From the NCBI RefSeq assembly GCF_003063295.1, contig NZ_MUXF01000001.1, positions 62,001 to 126,000 of the forward strand: a stretch of 64,000 bases of DNA. The letters are read 5' to 3'. The notes under the pieces were generated by a model. The model saw only the letters and a program-made list of their open reading frames with translations, did no database searches and had not been told where the DNA came from. The position numbers and the translations under genes are program-made. Source of the stretch: Arcobacter lacus. Its GTDB lineage: Bacteria; Campylobacterota; Campylobacteria; Campylobacterales; Arcobacteraceae. The number at the start of each line of letters is the position of its first letter. Position 1 is the first letter of the stretch. Shown in pieces: positions 1 to 11,176 of the stretch.

Positions 1-790
1 CTTTTATAAAGTTTTCTATTTGTTTTTTATCCAAATCTTTTGGATAACGTGCTAGTAAATCTTCAACTCCAATATCTTTAAGTTGTTTTGTGAATTCTTC
101 TTTTTTTAGAATATTATTCATCGAAGGCAAAATTTTTATTTTTTCAAATTTATCTTGCATAAATTCATAAATTATTTTTATTTGTTCTTGAGAAGCTGAT
201 GGCATAGCAATAATCATCAAATCAAATTTTTGATTTTCAAATAAACTACAATATTTTTCTTTTGAATATATAGAAATACCATCAATACTTCTGTGATGTA
301 AAATTTCATCATCATCTATAAAACAAATAAGTTTGTATTCGCTACTTAAAAACTCTCTTTGAAGTTGAAGTCCAGCTTTTCCTGCTCCATATATTACTAA
401 GTTTTTTGTTTTTTTGTTTTTTCCAATTGAGTGATAATATTTGTACACGTAAACTAAAATATTTATTATAAATGTATAAAAAATCAAATCGATAAATAAA
501 AGGTTGAAAGAAATATGATAAAAATAATATAGGATAGGCATATAAATTATAAAACTTATCAATGCAAGTAAAATTTTCATCAAACCTGTTTTTGTAGATG
601 CTTTTGACCAAGAAAGTTTATAATCATCAAAAAGTAAAAATGAAAAAACAGTTCTAGTGATAATTATAGTGCTTAAAGCTATCAAAGATATATTTTTGTT
701 AATTAAAAAAGTAACTAAGTAAAGAGAAAATGTAGATATAACAATAGTTACTATAATTCCTAAAAATCGTTTATCCCATAAATAGTTCAT
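1..790 (-). CDS. pglF: UDP-GlcNAc 4,6-dehydratase, PglF/WbpM family (partial)
   Basis: This is the N-terminal 263 residues of a membrane-bound nucleotide-sugar dehydratase; the rest lies beyond position 1. Four hydrophobic segments fill roughly residues 8-120. A first Rossmann-like domain follows (GAGKAG near residue 134), and then the family signature VEDLLARYPKDLD near residue 245. The SDR catalytic domain is outside the window. PglF makes the 4-keto-6-deoxy intermediate that PglE aminates and PglD acetylates, giving UDP-N,N'-diacetylbacillosamine. It sits 3 bp downstream of the pglE stop, in the order pglC-D-E-F. WbpM, which serves FucNAc-type sugars, is the close alternative, but the adjacent pglE and pglD favour PglF. 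The start is the ATG at 790. Confidence 0.88.
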   Translation of the reverse strand, partial: MNYLWDKRFLGIIVTIVISTFSLYLVTFLINKNISLIALSTIIITRTVFSFLLFDDYKLSWSKASTKTGLMKILLALISFIIYMPILYYFYHISFNLLFIDLIFYTFIINILVYVYKYYHSIGKNKKTKNLVIYGAGKAGLQLQREFLSSEYKLICFIDDDEILHHRSIDGISIYSKEKYCSLFENQKFDLMIIAMPSASQEQIKIIYEFMQDKFEKIKILPSMNNILKKEEFTKQLKDIGVEDLLARYPKDLDKKQIENFIK

Positions 791-793
791 AAA

Positions 794-2491
<1,698 letters not shown>

Positions 2492-2495
<4 letters not shown>

Positions 2496-3088
2496 TTTTT
2501 ACTTCCCGTAAATTTTTCCATAGTAGCACTTGTATTTGAGCTAATATCACTTCTTTTTATAACTTTTAAAAAAGTCATCCAAATTATTTTCATATCAAGC
2601 CAAAAAGATTGATTTTCAACATACCAAACATCATAATTAAATTTTTGTTCCCATGATATAGCATTTCTTCCATTTACTTGAGCCCAACCTGTAATTCCTG
2701 GTGAGACATTATGCCTTTTTTTTTGTGTTTCATCATATAAGTCAAGATATTCTATCAAAAGTGGTCTAGGTCCTACAAAGCTCATCTCTCCTTTTAAAAC
2801 ATTAAAAAGTTGAGGAAGTTCATCTAAACTAGTACTTCTTATAAACTTCCCTATTCCTATAAGTCTTTGATCATCTGGAAGTAGATTTCCGTCTTTATCT
2901 TTCTCATTTGTCATAGTTCTAAACTTATAGATTCCAAATATCTTTTCATCTTTTCCTGGTCGTTTTTGTCTAAAGAGTATTGGACTTCCCATCTTCAACA
3001 ATATAAGTAAACTCACTACTATATAAACAGGTGAAAAGATTATTATCAAAAATAGTGCTAAGGTTTTGTCAAATAGTATTTTAAGCAT
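2492..3088 (-). CDS. pglC: diNAcBac-1-phosphate polyprenol phosphoglycosyltransferase PglC
   Basis: This small monotopic phosphoglycosyltransferase transfers diNAcBac-1-P from UDP to undecaprenyl phosphate and so starts the glycan. One re-entrant hydrophobic N-terminal segment (residues 8-30) is followed by the family core: [46 protein letters not shown] and [14 protein letters not shown]. About 198 residues is the normal PglC length, with none of the N-terminal membrane helices of WbaP-type enzymes. I chose the ATG at 3088, which has AGGA six bases upstream; an in-frame ATG at 3106 is poorly spaced. It overlaps the preceding glycosyltransferase by 8 bp. A run of nine A's in the coding strand (2716-2724) encodes part of the KK pair. 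Confidence 0.9.
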
Positions 3089-4292
3089 TTTTCTTCCTAA
3101 TTTCATCTTCTAATAACTTTTCAAATTTATCTACTAAAATTTCAATAGAATAATTGTCTTCAACATATTTTCTTATTTTTTGTCCTATTGCATCTCTTTT
3201 TTCTTGAGATAAGTTATAAATTTCCAAAATAGTTTTTTGTAAAACTTCAACATCATCAGGAGCTATACTATAACCTGCACTTGCATCTTTTATTGGATTG
3301 TTTTTTGAATTACCTGCAAAAATAATAACTCTTCCACTAGCCATATAATCAAACAGCTTATTTAAACTTATGCCAAACTTATATATAGGGCTATCTTTTA
3401 AACTCAAAAAAACTACATCACTATTTTGTAAAATATTTGTCACTTCATTTTTTGGCACTGAATTTTCTATACTTACATTTAAAAGATTATTTTCTTTCAT
3501 GAAAGCTTTTAACTTTTCTTTTTCGGCACCTTCTCCAACTATCCTAAAATATATGTTTTCATTATCTTTTAACTTTTTTGCAACATCTAGAATAATTTGA
3601 AGATTATTTGCTACTCCTATTGCACCTGTGTAGCTTATTATAAACTTGTTACTTTTTTCTTTTGGAGTATATTTTATATTCGATAAATCAACACCATTTG
3701 ATATCCAAATAAACTTTTCCTTCTCAACGAATTTACCTATATAATCATAAGCATAAGGAAGATTTGAGATAATCTTATCAGCTTTTTTATACAAATATCT
3801 TTCAAGCGATCCAAGTAACATAATAAAAGGATGCCATTTTGATATCCCCATGTCTATTAAAGTTTGAGGCCAAAGATCTCTTACTTCCATAATAAAAGGA
3901 GTTTTATATCTACATGATAATTTATAAGCACTCCAAACTGCAAAAAGATGAACAGAAGATCCTAAAATAATATCTGGTTTAACTAAATTTAATTTAGGTA
4001 TATATTTTAAAACCTTGTAAGTGTAAGAAATCATATTTTTCACTCTACTTATTCCATTTCCAAAATAAGCTGGAGTTTTGATCCAAATAAAATCTATACC
4101 AACTATTTTCTCACATAAATAATCTTTGTTTTTATAATCTTTCATATCTTTATACTTTGAGTAATGAAAGCTAGAAGCTACAATAGTAACCGTATGACCT
4201 CTTTTAATGAGTTCTTTTGCAAAATCATAGTGTCTAGTCCCACCACTCATGTCGGGAGTTAAAGCATGATGGTTAAATATCCAAATATTCAT
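3081..4292 (-). CDS. GT4 glycosyltransferase, WbuB-like
   Basis: This 403-residue GT-B-fold retaining glycosyltransferase probably adds one sugar of the O-unit on the cytoplasmic face. The N-terminal acceptor domain starts with [22 protein letters not shown], typical of WbuB-like GT4 proteins. The nucleotide-sugar domain carries [25 protein letters not shown] and [15 protein letters not shown]. No membrane anchor is obvious beyond a short hydrophobic stretch. It lies 1 bp downstream of the next GT4 gene and overlaps pglC. Donor and acceptor cannot be read from sequence; N-acetylated 6-deoxyhexosamines or uronic acids are candidates given the locus. Confidence 0.82.
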   Translation of the reverse strand: MNIWIFNHHALTPDMSGGTRHYDFAKELIKRGHTVTIVASSFHYSKYKDMKDYKNKDYLCEKIVGIDFIWIKTPAYFGNGISRVKNMISYTYKVLKYIPKLNLVKPDIILGSSVHLFAVWSAYKLSCRYKTPFIMEVRDLWPQTLIDMGISKWHPFIMLLGSLERYLYKKADKIISNLPYAYDYIGKFVEKEKFIWISNGVDLSNIKYTPKEKSNKFIISYTGAIGVANNLQIILDVAKKLKDNENIYFRIVGEGAEKEKLKAFMKENNLLNVSIENSVPKNEVTNILQNSDVVFLSLKDSPIYKFGISLNKLFDYMASGRVIIFAGNSKNNPIKDASAGYSIAPDDVEVLQKTILEIYNLSQEKRDAIGQKIRKYVEDNYSIEILVDKFEKLLEDEIRKKNA

Positions 4293-4293
4293 A

Positions 4294-5403
4294 TCAAATT
4301 AATCTTTCATATATTTTAAATAATTTTTTTTCTTCAACATCCCAATTATATTTTTCAAGAATAGCTTTTTTACCATTTTGTCCCATTTGTTCAGCTTCTT
4401 TGGGATGAGAAACAATATATTCTATAGCTTCTGCTATCTCTTTTGGTTCAAGTGGGTTTACACATATTCCACAATTATTTCCTTCAACTATTTCTTTCCA
4501 AAGAATAATATCTGAAGATATTACAGGTAATCCAGCTACCATATATTCAAACATTTTTACAGGTAAAGCATCTAAATAATTTATTATTGGATGAAGTGTT
4601 ACAAGCCCTGCCTTAGATTTTTTATATAATTCTGCAATGTCCTCTCTTCCTAAAAATCCAAGTTCATTTACTTTTTGCCATCCATCGTAGTTTTTTACTT
4701 CTTTTTCTACAGTTTTTTCACTAAAAGAACCTGCTAAATTTAACCTAATATTATTTGTATGTTCCATAGCTTTTACTACTTCTTTTATACCTCGTATTTG
4801 TGCTATTCCGCCTACATAACAAACTTCATCTTTTTTTTCATTCCAAGGAGTATCATTTGAAAGTTCTCCTAAGATTGGAAAGTTATTTATATCTATACTA
4901 TTTTTATTTATCTTTAAAAATTTATCTTTTATATATGGAGTTGCTGTAATAATATAGTCAAACTTTTTACAAGCATATTTTTCATATATTTCAAAACTTT
5001 TAGAAAGCAAATTTTTGGCAGTTTTATTTAAATATGGTTTCCCTAAAAGTTGTTTTGGTAAATCTTCATGAGCATCAAATATCACTTTTTTACCCATTTT
5101 CTTAAGCTTCAATCCTATAGGTATAAGTTCTGGATCATGAAGATGATATATATCACTATTTAATTGAACTGCTTTTTGAAAAACCTTTTTTACAGTTTTT
5201 GTCATACGAGATATTCTACCACCAGTTTTTGCACCAACATCAAAAATATTTACATTGTTTTTAATTTCATCACCTTTACCATCAGCTACTACTAAACTAA
5301 CTTTATAAGCTTCATTTTTTGATAAAGAACTACACATTTTTAAAAATATTCTTGTATCATATCTAGCATGTGCTGATGTTAGATGAGTTATTTTAGTTTG
5401 CAT
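4294..5403 (-). CDS. GT4 glycosyltransferase
   Basis: This 369-residue GT4-type glycosyltransferase is one of three in the locus. The N-terminal domain includes [16 protein letters not shown] and [17 protein letters not shown]. That HDPEL pattern is common in O-antigen and exopolysaccharide GT4 enzymes. The C-terminal domain has [19 protein letters not shown], a donor-site region near [18 protein letters not shown], and ends with a typical helix ([19 protein letters not shown]). It abuts hisF2 (sharing one base) and is 1 bp upstream of the WbuB-like gene, so it is co-transcribed. Specificity is unknown. The amidino uronic acid made by neighbouring genes is a plausible donor, by context only. 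Confidence 0.8.
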   Translation of the reverse strand: MQTKITHLTSAHARYDTRIFLKMCSSLSKNEAYKVSLVVADGKGDEIKNNVNIFDVGAKTGGRISRMTKTVKKVFQKAVQLNSDIYHLHDPELIPIGLKLKKMGKKVIFDAHEDLPKQLLGKPYLNKTAKNLLSKSFEIYEKYACKKFDYIITATPYIKDKFLKINKNSIDINNFPILGELSNDTPWNEKKDEVCYVGGIAQIRGIKEVVKAMEHTNNIRLNLAGSFSEKTVEKEVKNYDGWQKVNELGFLGREDIAELYKKSKAGLVTLHPIINYLDALPVKMFEYMVAGLPVISSDIILWKEIVEGNNCGICVNPLEPKEIAEAIEYIVSHPKEAEQMGQNGKKAILEKYNWDVEEKKLFKIYERLI

Positions 5404-6170
5404 TATTTATTTCCTAATAATTCTTGAATCTTTTGATATGGAGGATAGCTAATAAGTACACCTTTAAGTGGTCCTTGATACACAAACATACTTCCACAAG
5501 CTACAGCATCTACTTTTGAATTTTCAAAAACATCTTTTATATGATTTAGATTTCCAGCTCCTCCAAGAGCTATTATTGGTACTTTTGTATTTTCTTTTAT
5601 TTCTTTTAAAAGTTCAATATCATACCCTTTCATAATTCCATCATTATCACAAGAGTTTATCACTATTTCGCCAGCACCTAAAGACTCTACTTGTTTTATA
5701 AAATCAATATGATTCAACTTAGTGTTTTTTTTACCATTATTTATAAAAACTTTCTTATTCCCCCAAAAATCTTTTTTTATATCTATTGTTACTATTACTG
5801 ATTGATTTCCAAATATACTAGATGCTTCTTTTATAAGATTTGGATTGATTACAGCTTGACTGCTTAGAGATATTTTTTCAACTCCTAGAGCATATATTTT
5901 TTTCATTTGTTCTATATTTTTCACTCCACCACCATAACAAAGTGGCATAAAACATTCACTTGCAATGTCTTCTATCATTTTATAATTTGGTTCTTTATTT
6001 TCTACACTTGCATCGATGTCTATAAACATCAATTCATCTACTTCTTTTTCATTAAATATCTTAATAGCATTTATAGGATCACCTATATATGTAGGTTTTT
6101 TAAATTTTTCAGTTTTATAAAGTCCACCTTTATGTAAAAGTAGACAAGGGATTACTCTTTTTTGTAGCAT
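5403..6170 (-). CDS. hisF2: HisF-like ammonia-channelling subunit for sugar amidotransfer
   Basis: This 255-residue TIM barrel is homologous to imidazole glycerol phosphate synthase HisF. It begins [16 protein letters not shown], where true HisF proteins have PCLDVKDG, so the first catalytic aspartate (Asp11) is Leu. The second (VTIDIKKD region) remains. Together with its place beside hisH2 and wbpG, this argues against histidine synthesis. In P. aeruginosa O5 the HisH2/HisF2 pair is proposed to pass glutamine-derived ammonia to WbpG for amidino-sugar formation. C-terminal phosphate-binding loops ([18 protein letters not shown]) are kept. It overlaps hisH2 by one base. Confidence 0.87.
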   Translation of the reverse strand: MLQKRVIPCLLLHKGGLYKTEKFKKPTYIGDPINAIKIFNEKEVDELMFIDIDASVENKEPNYKMIEDIASECFMPLCYGGGVKNIEQMKKIYALGVEKISLSSQAVINPNLIKEASSIFGNQSVIVTIDIKKDFWGNKKVFINNGKKNTKLNHIDFIKQVESLGAGEIVINSCDNDGIMKGYDIELLKEIKENTKVPIIALGGAGNLNHIKDVFENSKVDAVACGSMFVYQGPLKGVLISYPPYQKIQELLGNK

Positions 6171-6775
6171 TACATCTCTCCAAAGTTTTTGAGTAGTTGC
6201 ATACCAAATTTATGACTTTTTTCTGGATGAAACTGTACACCATAAATATTATCTTTATAGATACTACAAGTAAAAGTTTGTCCATAATTTGCTGTTGCTA
6301 AAATATTTTTTTCATTATTACAAACCACATGATATGAATGTACGAAATAAAATCTATTATCTTCCAAATTTTTAAAAATATCATTTGTATTTGTAGGATT
6401 TATTTTATTCCAACCCATATGAGGAATAGATAAACTCTTATCCTCTAAATCAAACTTGATAGTTTGTGCATCTATCCATCCAAGACCTTTTTCTTTTCCT
6501 TCTTCACTTGAGTTTGTCAAAAGTTGCATCCCAAGACAAATACCTAAAATAGGTTTTTTATTTTCTAATACCTCTTTTTCTAAAGTTTCAAAAAATGGTG
6601 CATTTTTTAAACTATTTATACCATGGTCAAAAGAACCAACACCAGGTAAGAGATATTTATCAGCATTTTTTATAGTTTCAATATCTGATGTGATGATGGA
6701 TTCAACTCCCACTTTTTTAAACATATTATAAATAGATTTTAGATTTCCTATTCCATAATCAAGTATTGCTATCAT
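6170..6775 (-). CDS. hisH2: HisH-like glutamine amidotransferase for sugar amidotransfer
   Basis: This 201-residue class I glutamine amidotransferase would hydrolyse glutamine and deliver ammonia through HisF2 to WbpG. The start MIAILDYGIGNLKSIYNMF is HisH-like. The nucleophile elbow is LGICLGMQLL (Cys near residue 80), and the His-Glu pair is in GVQFHPEKSH near the C-terminus, so the triad is complete. It lies 8 bp downstream of wbpG and overlaps hisF2. No other his genes are nearby, which supports a sugar role rather than histidine synthesis. Confidence 0.88.
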   Translation of the reverse strand: MIAILDYGIGNLKSIYNMFKKVGVESIITSDIETIKNADKYLLPGVGSFDHGINSLKNAPFFETLEKEVLENKKPILGICLGMQLLTNSSEEGKEKGLGWIDAQTIKFDLEDKSLSIPHMGWNKINPTNTNDIFKNLEDNRFYFVHSYHVVCNNEKNILATANYGQTFTCSIYKDNIYGVQFHPEKSHKFGMQLLKNFGEM

Positions 6776-6783
6776 TTTTTACC

Positions 6784-7932
6784 TTACGAATAATTTGAGA
6801 TTTTTCTACCAAGTAGTTTTGATACAAAATTTTGAACTTTTTTCATTCTATTATATTTTTCTGTCATATTAGGGAAATCACTATATTTATGTGATGGCAT
6901 TTGAAGAATATTTTCAAACTCTTCATTGCTAACTCCAAGCTTTTTAGCTATATACTCTTTATCTTCTTTTAACTCTTTTTCATCATACAATGGTTTATCA
7001 AGTTCTTTTAACGCTTCTTCTCTACTCATTTGCCCTGCTACAATAAGACTAGCTAAATGAGGTTTTCTTTTATCATAACCAAACTTCATAGGTAGCCAAT
7101 AATTTTGGAAAAATTTAGTAAATACTGATTCTCCATGTTTTCTAGCATACTCTTTATAACCTATTTTATCTTTTAATTCTTGTAATGCTTCACTTTTTAT
7201 ATATGGCATAAAGTTTAGAGGTCTTATAGTCTTCATTTTTTTGATAAATGGATAATATAAATATAGTTCATAGAAACCTATTGTTTTATAATTTTTTAGT
7301 TTTTTAGTGCCAAATTTATTATGAATAGCGTGTAAATTATCTGCATCCATAGCACTCCAATGCCAAGCTTTTGGGAATATGCTCTCAGTTGCTAAATTTC
7401 CACCACTTATTACATAATTTATTCCATACTTTGTAGCAAAATGATAAAGTGAAGCAAAAAAAGCATGGTCTTGTGGTACATCTTGATTTGCTATAGCTGA
7501 TTTTAAATATGCTAACTGTAAATCTCTCATCTCTTCCCAATCTATTACTATTGTATGTAAATGCCATCCACAATAATTTACAATATTTTCTATATTTTGC
7601 ACAGCTAATTCACTGTTCCATCCACCATCTACATGAACAACTAAAGGTCTAATACCAGCTTCATAAAGTTTTAATGCAAGATATGAACTATCAACTCCCC
7701 CACTAAGACCTAAAATACAATCATAATGTTTATGAACATTTTCTTTTTTCATTTTTTCATATATAGCCTGAAGTTTTTTAGCACCTTCATCATTTGGAAA
7801 CCATCTTTTTGATGTAAATTCATCAAACTCTCTACAGTGATTACAAACCCCTTTTTCATCAAAGTTAATTTCTGGATCAGTTGTGTCCATTACACATTTT
7901 GTACATATTTGATATTGTTTTTTATTGTTCAT
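6784..7932 (-). CDS. wbpG: N-acetyl sugar amidotransferase, WbpG/PseA family
   Basis: This 382-residue enzyme is predicted to turn an N-acetyl group of an activated sugar into an acetamidino group. The N-terminus has paired cysteines (CTKCVMDTTDP and GVCNHC, residues 9-38) that probably bind zinc. The PP-loop ATP site LGLSGGVDSSYLALKL follows at about residue 74. These two features define the family. PseA of Campylobacter acts on pseudaminic acid, but no pse genes are here. wbpABDE are, so a 2,3-diacetamido uronic acid as in P. aeruginosa O5 is the better substrate guess. It overlaps the upstream GT4 gene by 11 bp. Confidence 0.87.
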   Translation of the reverse strand: MNNKKQYQICTKCVMDTTDPEINFDEKGVCNHCREFDEFTSKRWFPNDEGAKKLQAIYEKMKKENVHKHYDCILGLSGGVDSSYLALKLYEAGIRPLVVHVDGGWNSELAVQNIENIVNYCGWHLHTIVIDWEEMRDLQLAYLKSAIANQDVPQDHAFFASLYHFATKYGINYVISGGNLATESIFPKAWHWSAMDADNLHAIHNKFGTKKLKNYKTIGFYELYLYYPFIKKMKTIRPLNFMPYIKSEALQELKDKIGYKEYARKHGESVFTKFFQNYWLPMKFGYDKRKPHLASLIVAGQMSREEALKELDKPLYDEKELKEDKEYIAKKLGVSNEEFENILQMPSHKYSDFPNMTEKYNRMKKVQNFVSKLLGRKISNYS

Positions 7933-9085
7933 TATTTATTCCTACTTCATAATATTTCATAGCATTTTTTATAAAAGCATTTTTTCCAAATTTCTCTTCT
8001 ACATCACCTCTAAGTTTTTCTTTATCATATTTACTAGCATTTTTATACATAGTCATCATAGCATCTTCTAGTTGTAGTTGATTTTCTACATTTATCAAAA
8101 TTCCATTTTGTTTATTTACTATATCTTCAGGTCCACCACATTTTGTAGCAATAAGTGGTAATCCACATGCTAAAGCTTCTATAAGGACTACTCCAAAAGT
8201 TTCAAAATTACTTGATAATACAAAACAATTTGACTTCATCATTTCATCTCTTACTTTTTCTTGTGATATTCGACCTAAAAAATTAACTTGTTTTTGAATA
8301 TCTAACTTTTTAACTAAACTTTCTAAATATTTTTTCATATATCCACTTCCAGCAATATTTAGATATATATTATGATTTAATTTTGCTATTTTTTCAAAGC
8401 TTTTAATTAATAATTCTTGATTTTTATTTTTATCAAGACTAGCAATATGCAAAAAAATAAAATTTTTAGATATCTTATTTTGAAATTTTTTTTGAAAGAA
8501 AAAATCATCTACTATATTTGGTAATAAATCTATGTTAGTTTTAGTATATTCTTTTAAAATATTATTAAAACTAGAACTAACTGCTGTAACTTTTAATGCA
8601 TTTTTTGCTACATTTCCAATTGATTTAATTTTTTCATTTGATATCTTATTTTGTACAAAAGCTGAGCTATGCTCTGTAACAATATATTTTATTCCATACT
8701 TATCTTTTAAAAATTCAGCAATTACTCCTGCATATAAAAAATTATGTGCGTGAATAATATCTGGCATTCCAAACTCTTCTATATATTTACTGTATAGTTT
8801 ATCAGCCATTTGTACATAATTATTTTTTAAAATTTTGAATGGTATGTATCTGTGAGGAAAATATAATTGTTTATATTTTCTTTTAATATTTATATTTCCT
8901 TTTTTTTCTTCTTTTTTATAAATATATTTACTAACTAAATATCTAGGAGTAATATATCCAACAGAAAGTACACCTATTTGATGTTTATCATTACTTAATG
9001 CATTTGCTTGATGATATTGAAAAATACCTCCTAAAGGTTGTGTTTGAGTTATAAAATGTTCAGATGAAATTATTAATATATGCAT
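7922..9085 (-). CDS. GT4 glycosyltransferase (WbpH-like position)
   Basis: This 387-residue GT4 glycosyltransferase has a clear EX7E motif in ETFGVVLIEALACGLPLIAT near residue 296. The N-terminal domain includes MHILIISSEHFITQTQPLGG and IIHAHNFLYAGVIAEFL; the donor domain includes LHIASLDKNKNQELLIKSF and LNIAGSGYMKKYLESL. It overlaps the polymerase gene by 13 bp upstream and wbpG by 11 bp downstream. Its place directly before wbpG/hisH2/hisF2 recalls P. aeruginosa wbpH, which also flanks that trio. That is a positional argument, not proof of the same linkage. Confidence 0.82.
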   Translation of the reverse strand: MHILIISSEHFITQTQPLGGIFQYHQANALSNDKHQIGVLSVGYITPRYLVSKYIYKKEEKKGNINIKRKYKQLYFPHRYIPFKILKNNYVQMADKLYSKYIEEFGMPDIIHAHNFLYAGVIAEFLKDKYGIKYIVTEHSSAFVQNKISNEKIKSIGNVAKNALKVTAVSSSFNNILKEYTKTNIDLLPNIVDDFFFQKKFQNKISKNFIFLHIASLDKNKNQELLIKSFEKIAKLNHNIYLNIAGSGYMKKYLESLVKKLDIQKQVNFLGRISQEKVRDEMMKSNCFVLSSNFETFGVVLIEALACGLPLIATKCGGPEDIVNKQNGILINVENQLQLEDAMMTMYKNASKYDKEKLRGDVEEKFGKNAFIKNAMKYYEVGINNEQ

Positions 9086-10329
9086 TTTTTAGCCTTGTTA
9101 TAATTAAATAATCTAATGCTTAAAACCATTAATAGTACAAATGGTAAAAAAGATTGATATCCTGTAATAAAATTATTAGTTAGCATAACTACAAAACCGG
9201 TAATACAAGAAGCTAAAAGTGTGAAATAATATATCTTTAAATTGATATCAGAACCTTTTTCCATTTGTTTTTTAAAAAAAAATGGATAAAAAAGTAAACT
9301 TATAGATGCAATCACTCCAAATAAACCAAATCTACTTATCAAAGATAACCACTCACTATCCATAGTCATATCTACAAAATAAGATTTAGCAATACCATAT
9401 CCAAAAATTGGTGAATTTAAAAAAGATTGATAAGCTATCTGAGCATTTTCTAATCTAACTAAAATAGAATTATTTTCACCTTCAAAAAGTAATTGAATAC
9501 CAATAAAAACATAACTAAAAAGGGGGAATAACACAACTATACCTAAGCTAATAACTATCAGTAAAAATATCTTTTTAGTCCAATACCCTTTAAGGGTAAA
9601 AAAGATAAAAATTAATGAGAATACTGTACCAATCAATATAGTTCTTGACTGAGTAAAAAATAAAACTGTAAATAAAAGTAAAAATAGTACTAAATATCTT
9701 TTCCTATTTGTAAATAAAAAACTAAAAAAGTTAAATAAAATAAAATAAGCAACAATTATTGCACCATCATTTGGACCACTTCCCGTGACTGTGATTCTTC
9801 TTATACTATGTTCTATAGCTACATATATTTGACTTTCTGAAGTATAAAATAAAGAAAAGTATTTACCTACTCCAAAAGGATCAAAATATTCTAAATAACC
9901 AACAAGTATGATATAAAAAGAGCCATAATAAAATATTTTAAAAGTCATATCTAAAAGCTTTACGACAGGAACATATCCTAATAAAATGGCAAATAAAAGA
10001 ATTTTACAATACCTAATAAATTCATTTATATCACCACTATTAAATGGTACATTCATAACTAAATAACCATAAAGGATAGAAATCATCACTGAAAATAAAA
10101 ATAATAAAATTGGAATAATATATTTTTCTACTACTATATATTTAGTATGTAATATCAAAATAGGAATACATAATAAAATCAAAATATCGTCTATTCTTAT
10201 ACCTAATCTACCAATATCTATAGGTATAAAGAAAAATATTGAAAGTAAAATTATCAATATAATAATATTTATATTATTTAAACTATTTTTTAAAAATAAA
10301 TGTATATTTAAATATATCTTATTTGTCAT
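9073..10329 (-). CDS. wzy: O-antigen polymerase/ligase-like membrane protein (probable Wzy)
   Basis: This 418-residue protein has about ten or eleven predicted membrane helices and a larger non-hydrophobic loop near residues 260-330. That loop includes LVRLENAQIAYQSFLNSPIFGYGIA, split here for reading as LVRLENAQIAYQSF then LNSPIFGYGIA; the NSPIFGYG pattern is typical of the Wzy_C/O-antigen ligase family. A Wzy polymerase joins repeat units at the periplasmic face. WaaL ligases share the fold. The position between wzx, glycosyltransferases and the wzz-headed operon favours the polymerase. It overlaps the kinase gene by 11 bp. Confidence 0.78.
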   Translation of the reverse strand: MTNKIYLNIHLFLKNSLNNINIIILIILLSIFFFIPIDIGRLGIRIDDILILLCIPILILHTKYIVVEKYIIPILLFLFSVMISILYGYLVMNVPFNSGDINEFIRYCKILLFAILLGYVPVVKLLDMTFKIFYYGSFYIILVGYLEYFDPFGVGKYFSLFYTSESQIYVAIEHSIRRITVTGSGPNDGAIIVAYFILFNFFSFLFTNRKRYLVLFLLLFTVLFFTQSRTILIGTVFSLIFIFFTLKGYWTKKIFLLIVISLGIVVLFPLFSYVFIGIQLLFEGENNSILVRLENAQIAYQSFLNSPIFGYGIAKSYFVDMTMDSEWLSLISRFGLFGVIASISLLFYPFFFKKQMEKGSDINLKIYYFTLLASCITGFVVMLTNNFITGYQSFLPFVLLMVLSIRLFNYNKAKKCIY

Positions 10330-11176
10330 TTAATAAACTCTTAAAGTTGTCATAATAATTCTTATCTAGCTGTATTTTGAAATTATGTTCTTGTGATACC
10401 CTATATTTAATATATAGAAATAATTTATTTTTATCAATTACAGAATTATCAATCATTTGCTTGATACATTCAAAAAAAGATACTTTCAATTTTCTAGATT
10501 TTTTGTCAACTTCAAAGTGCAGTAAATCAAATCCAGCAATTCCTTCCATTACAAACCTGTCAAGATCTATTAAAACTATTTTTTTGCTCTTAGTCTGCAT
10601 AATATTATTTTCAGTTAAATCTCCATGCATGGGACAAGACTTAATTTCTGTATCTTCAAAAAAAACATTTTCTATCCCGCAAATTTTATTCACCTCATAA
10701 AGATTATAAAATAATTTATCTTTTATTGAAGATAATTTAATTTTTTTTGACTTTGCATTAAAATATTCTAATATTTTTTTTACTTCATTGTTTGATAGAG
10801 TTGTATTTTCTAAATTATCCATTTCATAGTATTTGTCAACTATATCTAATTTATAATCTACCAAAGTATTAAACTCTGAATTTTTTAATATTAAATAATT
10901 ATCATAATTCTTTTTTAATGATTCTTTAGAAACATCTCCAAGAGGAATCTTAATCACTTTATTCGTATAAAAAAGAATCAAACTACCAGTTGAAGAAATG
11001 GAAAATTTATGAAATCCTTTTAACCTTTTTAATAAAATAAATAATTCTCTATTTAAGTATTTTTTATCTACATACAAATTTCTTTTTGATAATAAAAAAA
11101 TCAATATATAAATTATAAATGGATTTTTTAACTGGAATAATAATTTCATAATTATTTTTTTTATAGTTAGTTTCAT
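10319..11176 (-). CDS. APH/lipopolysaccharide-kinase-like protein of unknown substrate
   Basis: This 285-residue protein has the fold signature of aminoglycoside-phosphotransferase/LPS-kinase enzymes. The catalytic loop is CPMHGDLTENNIM (around residue 188) and the metal-binding aspartate is in IVLIDLDRFVMEG (about residue 205). The N-terminal lobe is divergent, with an early hydrophobic stretch (residues 10-30) that may attach it to the membrane. It could phosphorylate a sugar, a polyol or the lipid-linked glycan. It overlaps the nucleotidyltransferase-kinase fusion by 4 bp, so the two probably act together. I do not recognise a named family and the substrate is unknown. Confidence 0.65.
   Translation of the reverse strand: MKLTIKKIIMKLLFQLKNPFIIYILIFLLSKRNLYVDKKYLNRELFILLKRLKGFHKFSISSTGSLILFYTNKVIKIPLGDVSKESLKKNYDNYLILKNSEFNTLVDYKLDIVDKYYEMDNLENTTLSNNEVKKILEYFNAKSKKIKLSSIKDKLFYNLYEVNKICGIENVFFEDTEIKSCPMHGDLTENNIMQTKSKKIVLIDLDRFVMEGIAGFDLLHFEVDKKSRKLKVSFFECIKQMIDNSVIDKNKLFLYIKYRVSQEHNFKIQLDKNYYDNFKSLLNDK

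Noticed and set aside
2716-2724. A9 run in pglC as a phase-variation tract
   Set aside because: A-runs of this length are frequent in such AT-rich DNA and the run is short for slippage; only the G10 tract stands out.
5403-6775. Histidine biosynthesis hisH-hisF
   Set aside because: HisF lacks the Asp11 equivalent and the pair is embedded in a glycan operon next to wbpG, so a sugar amidotransferase role fits better.
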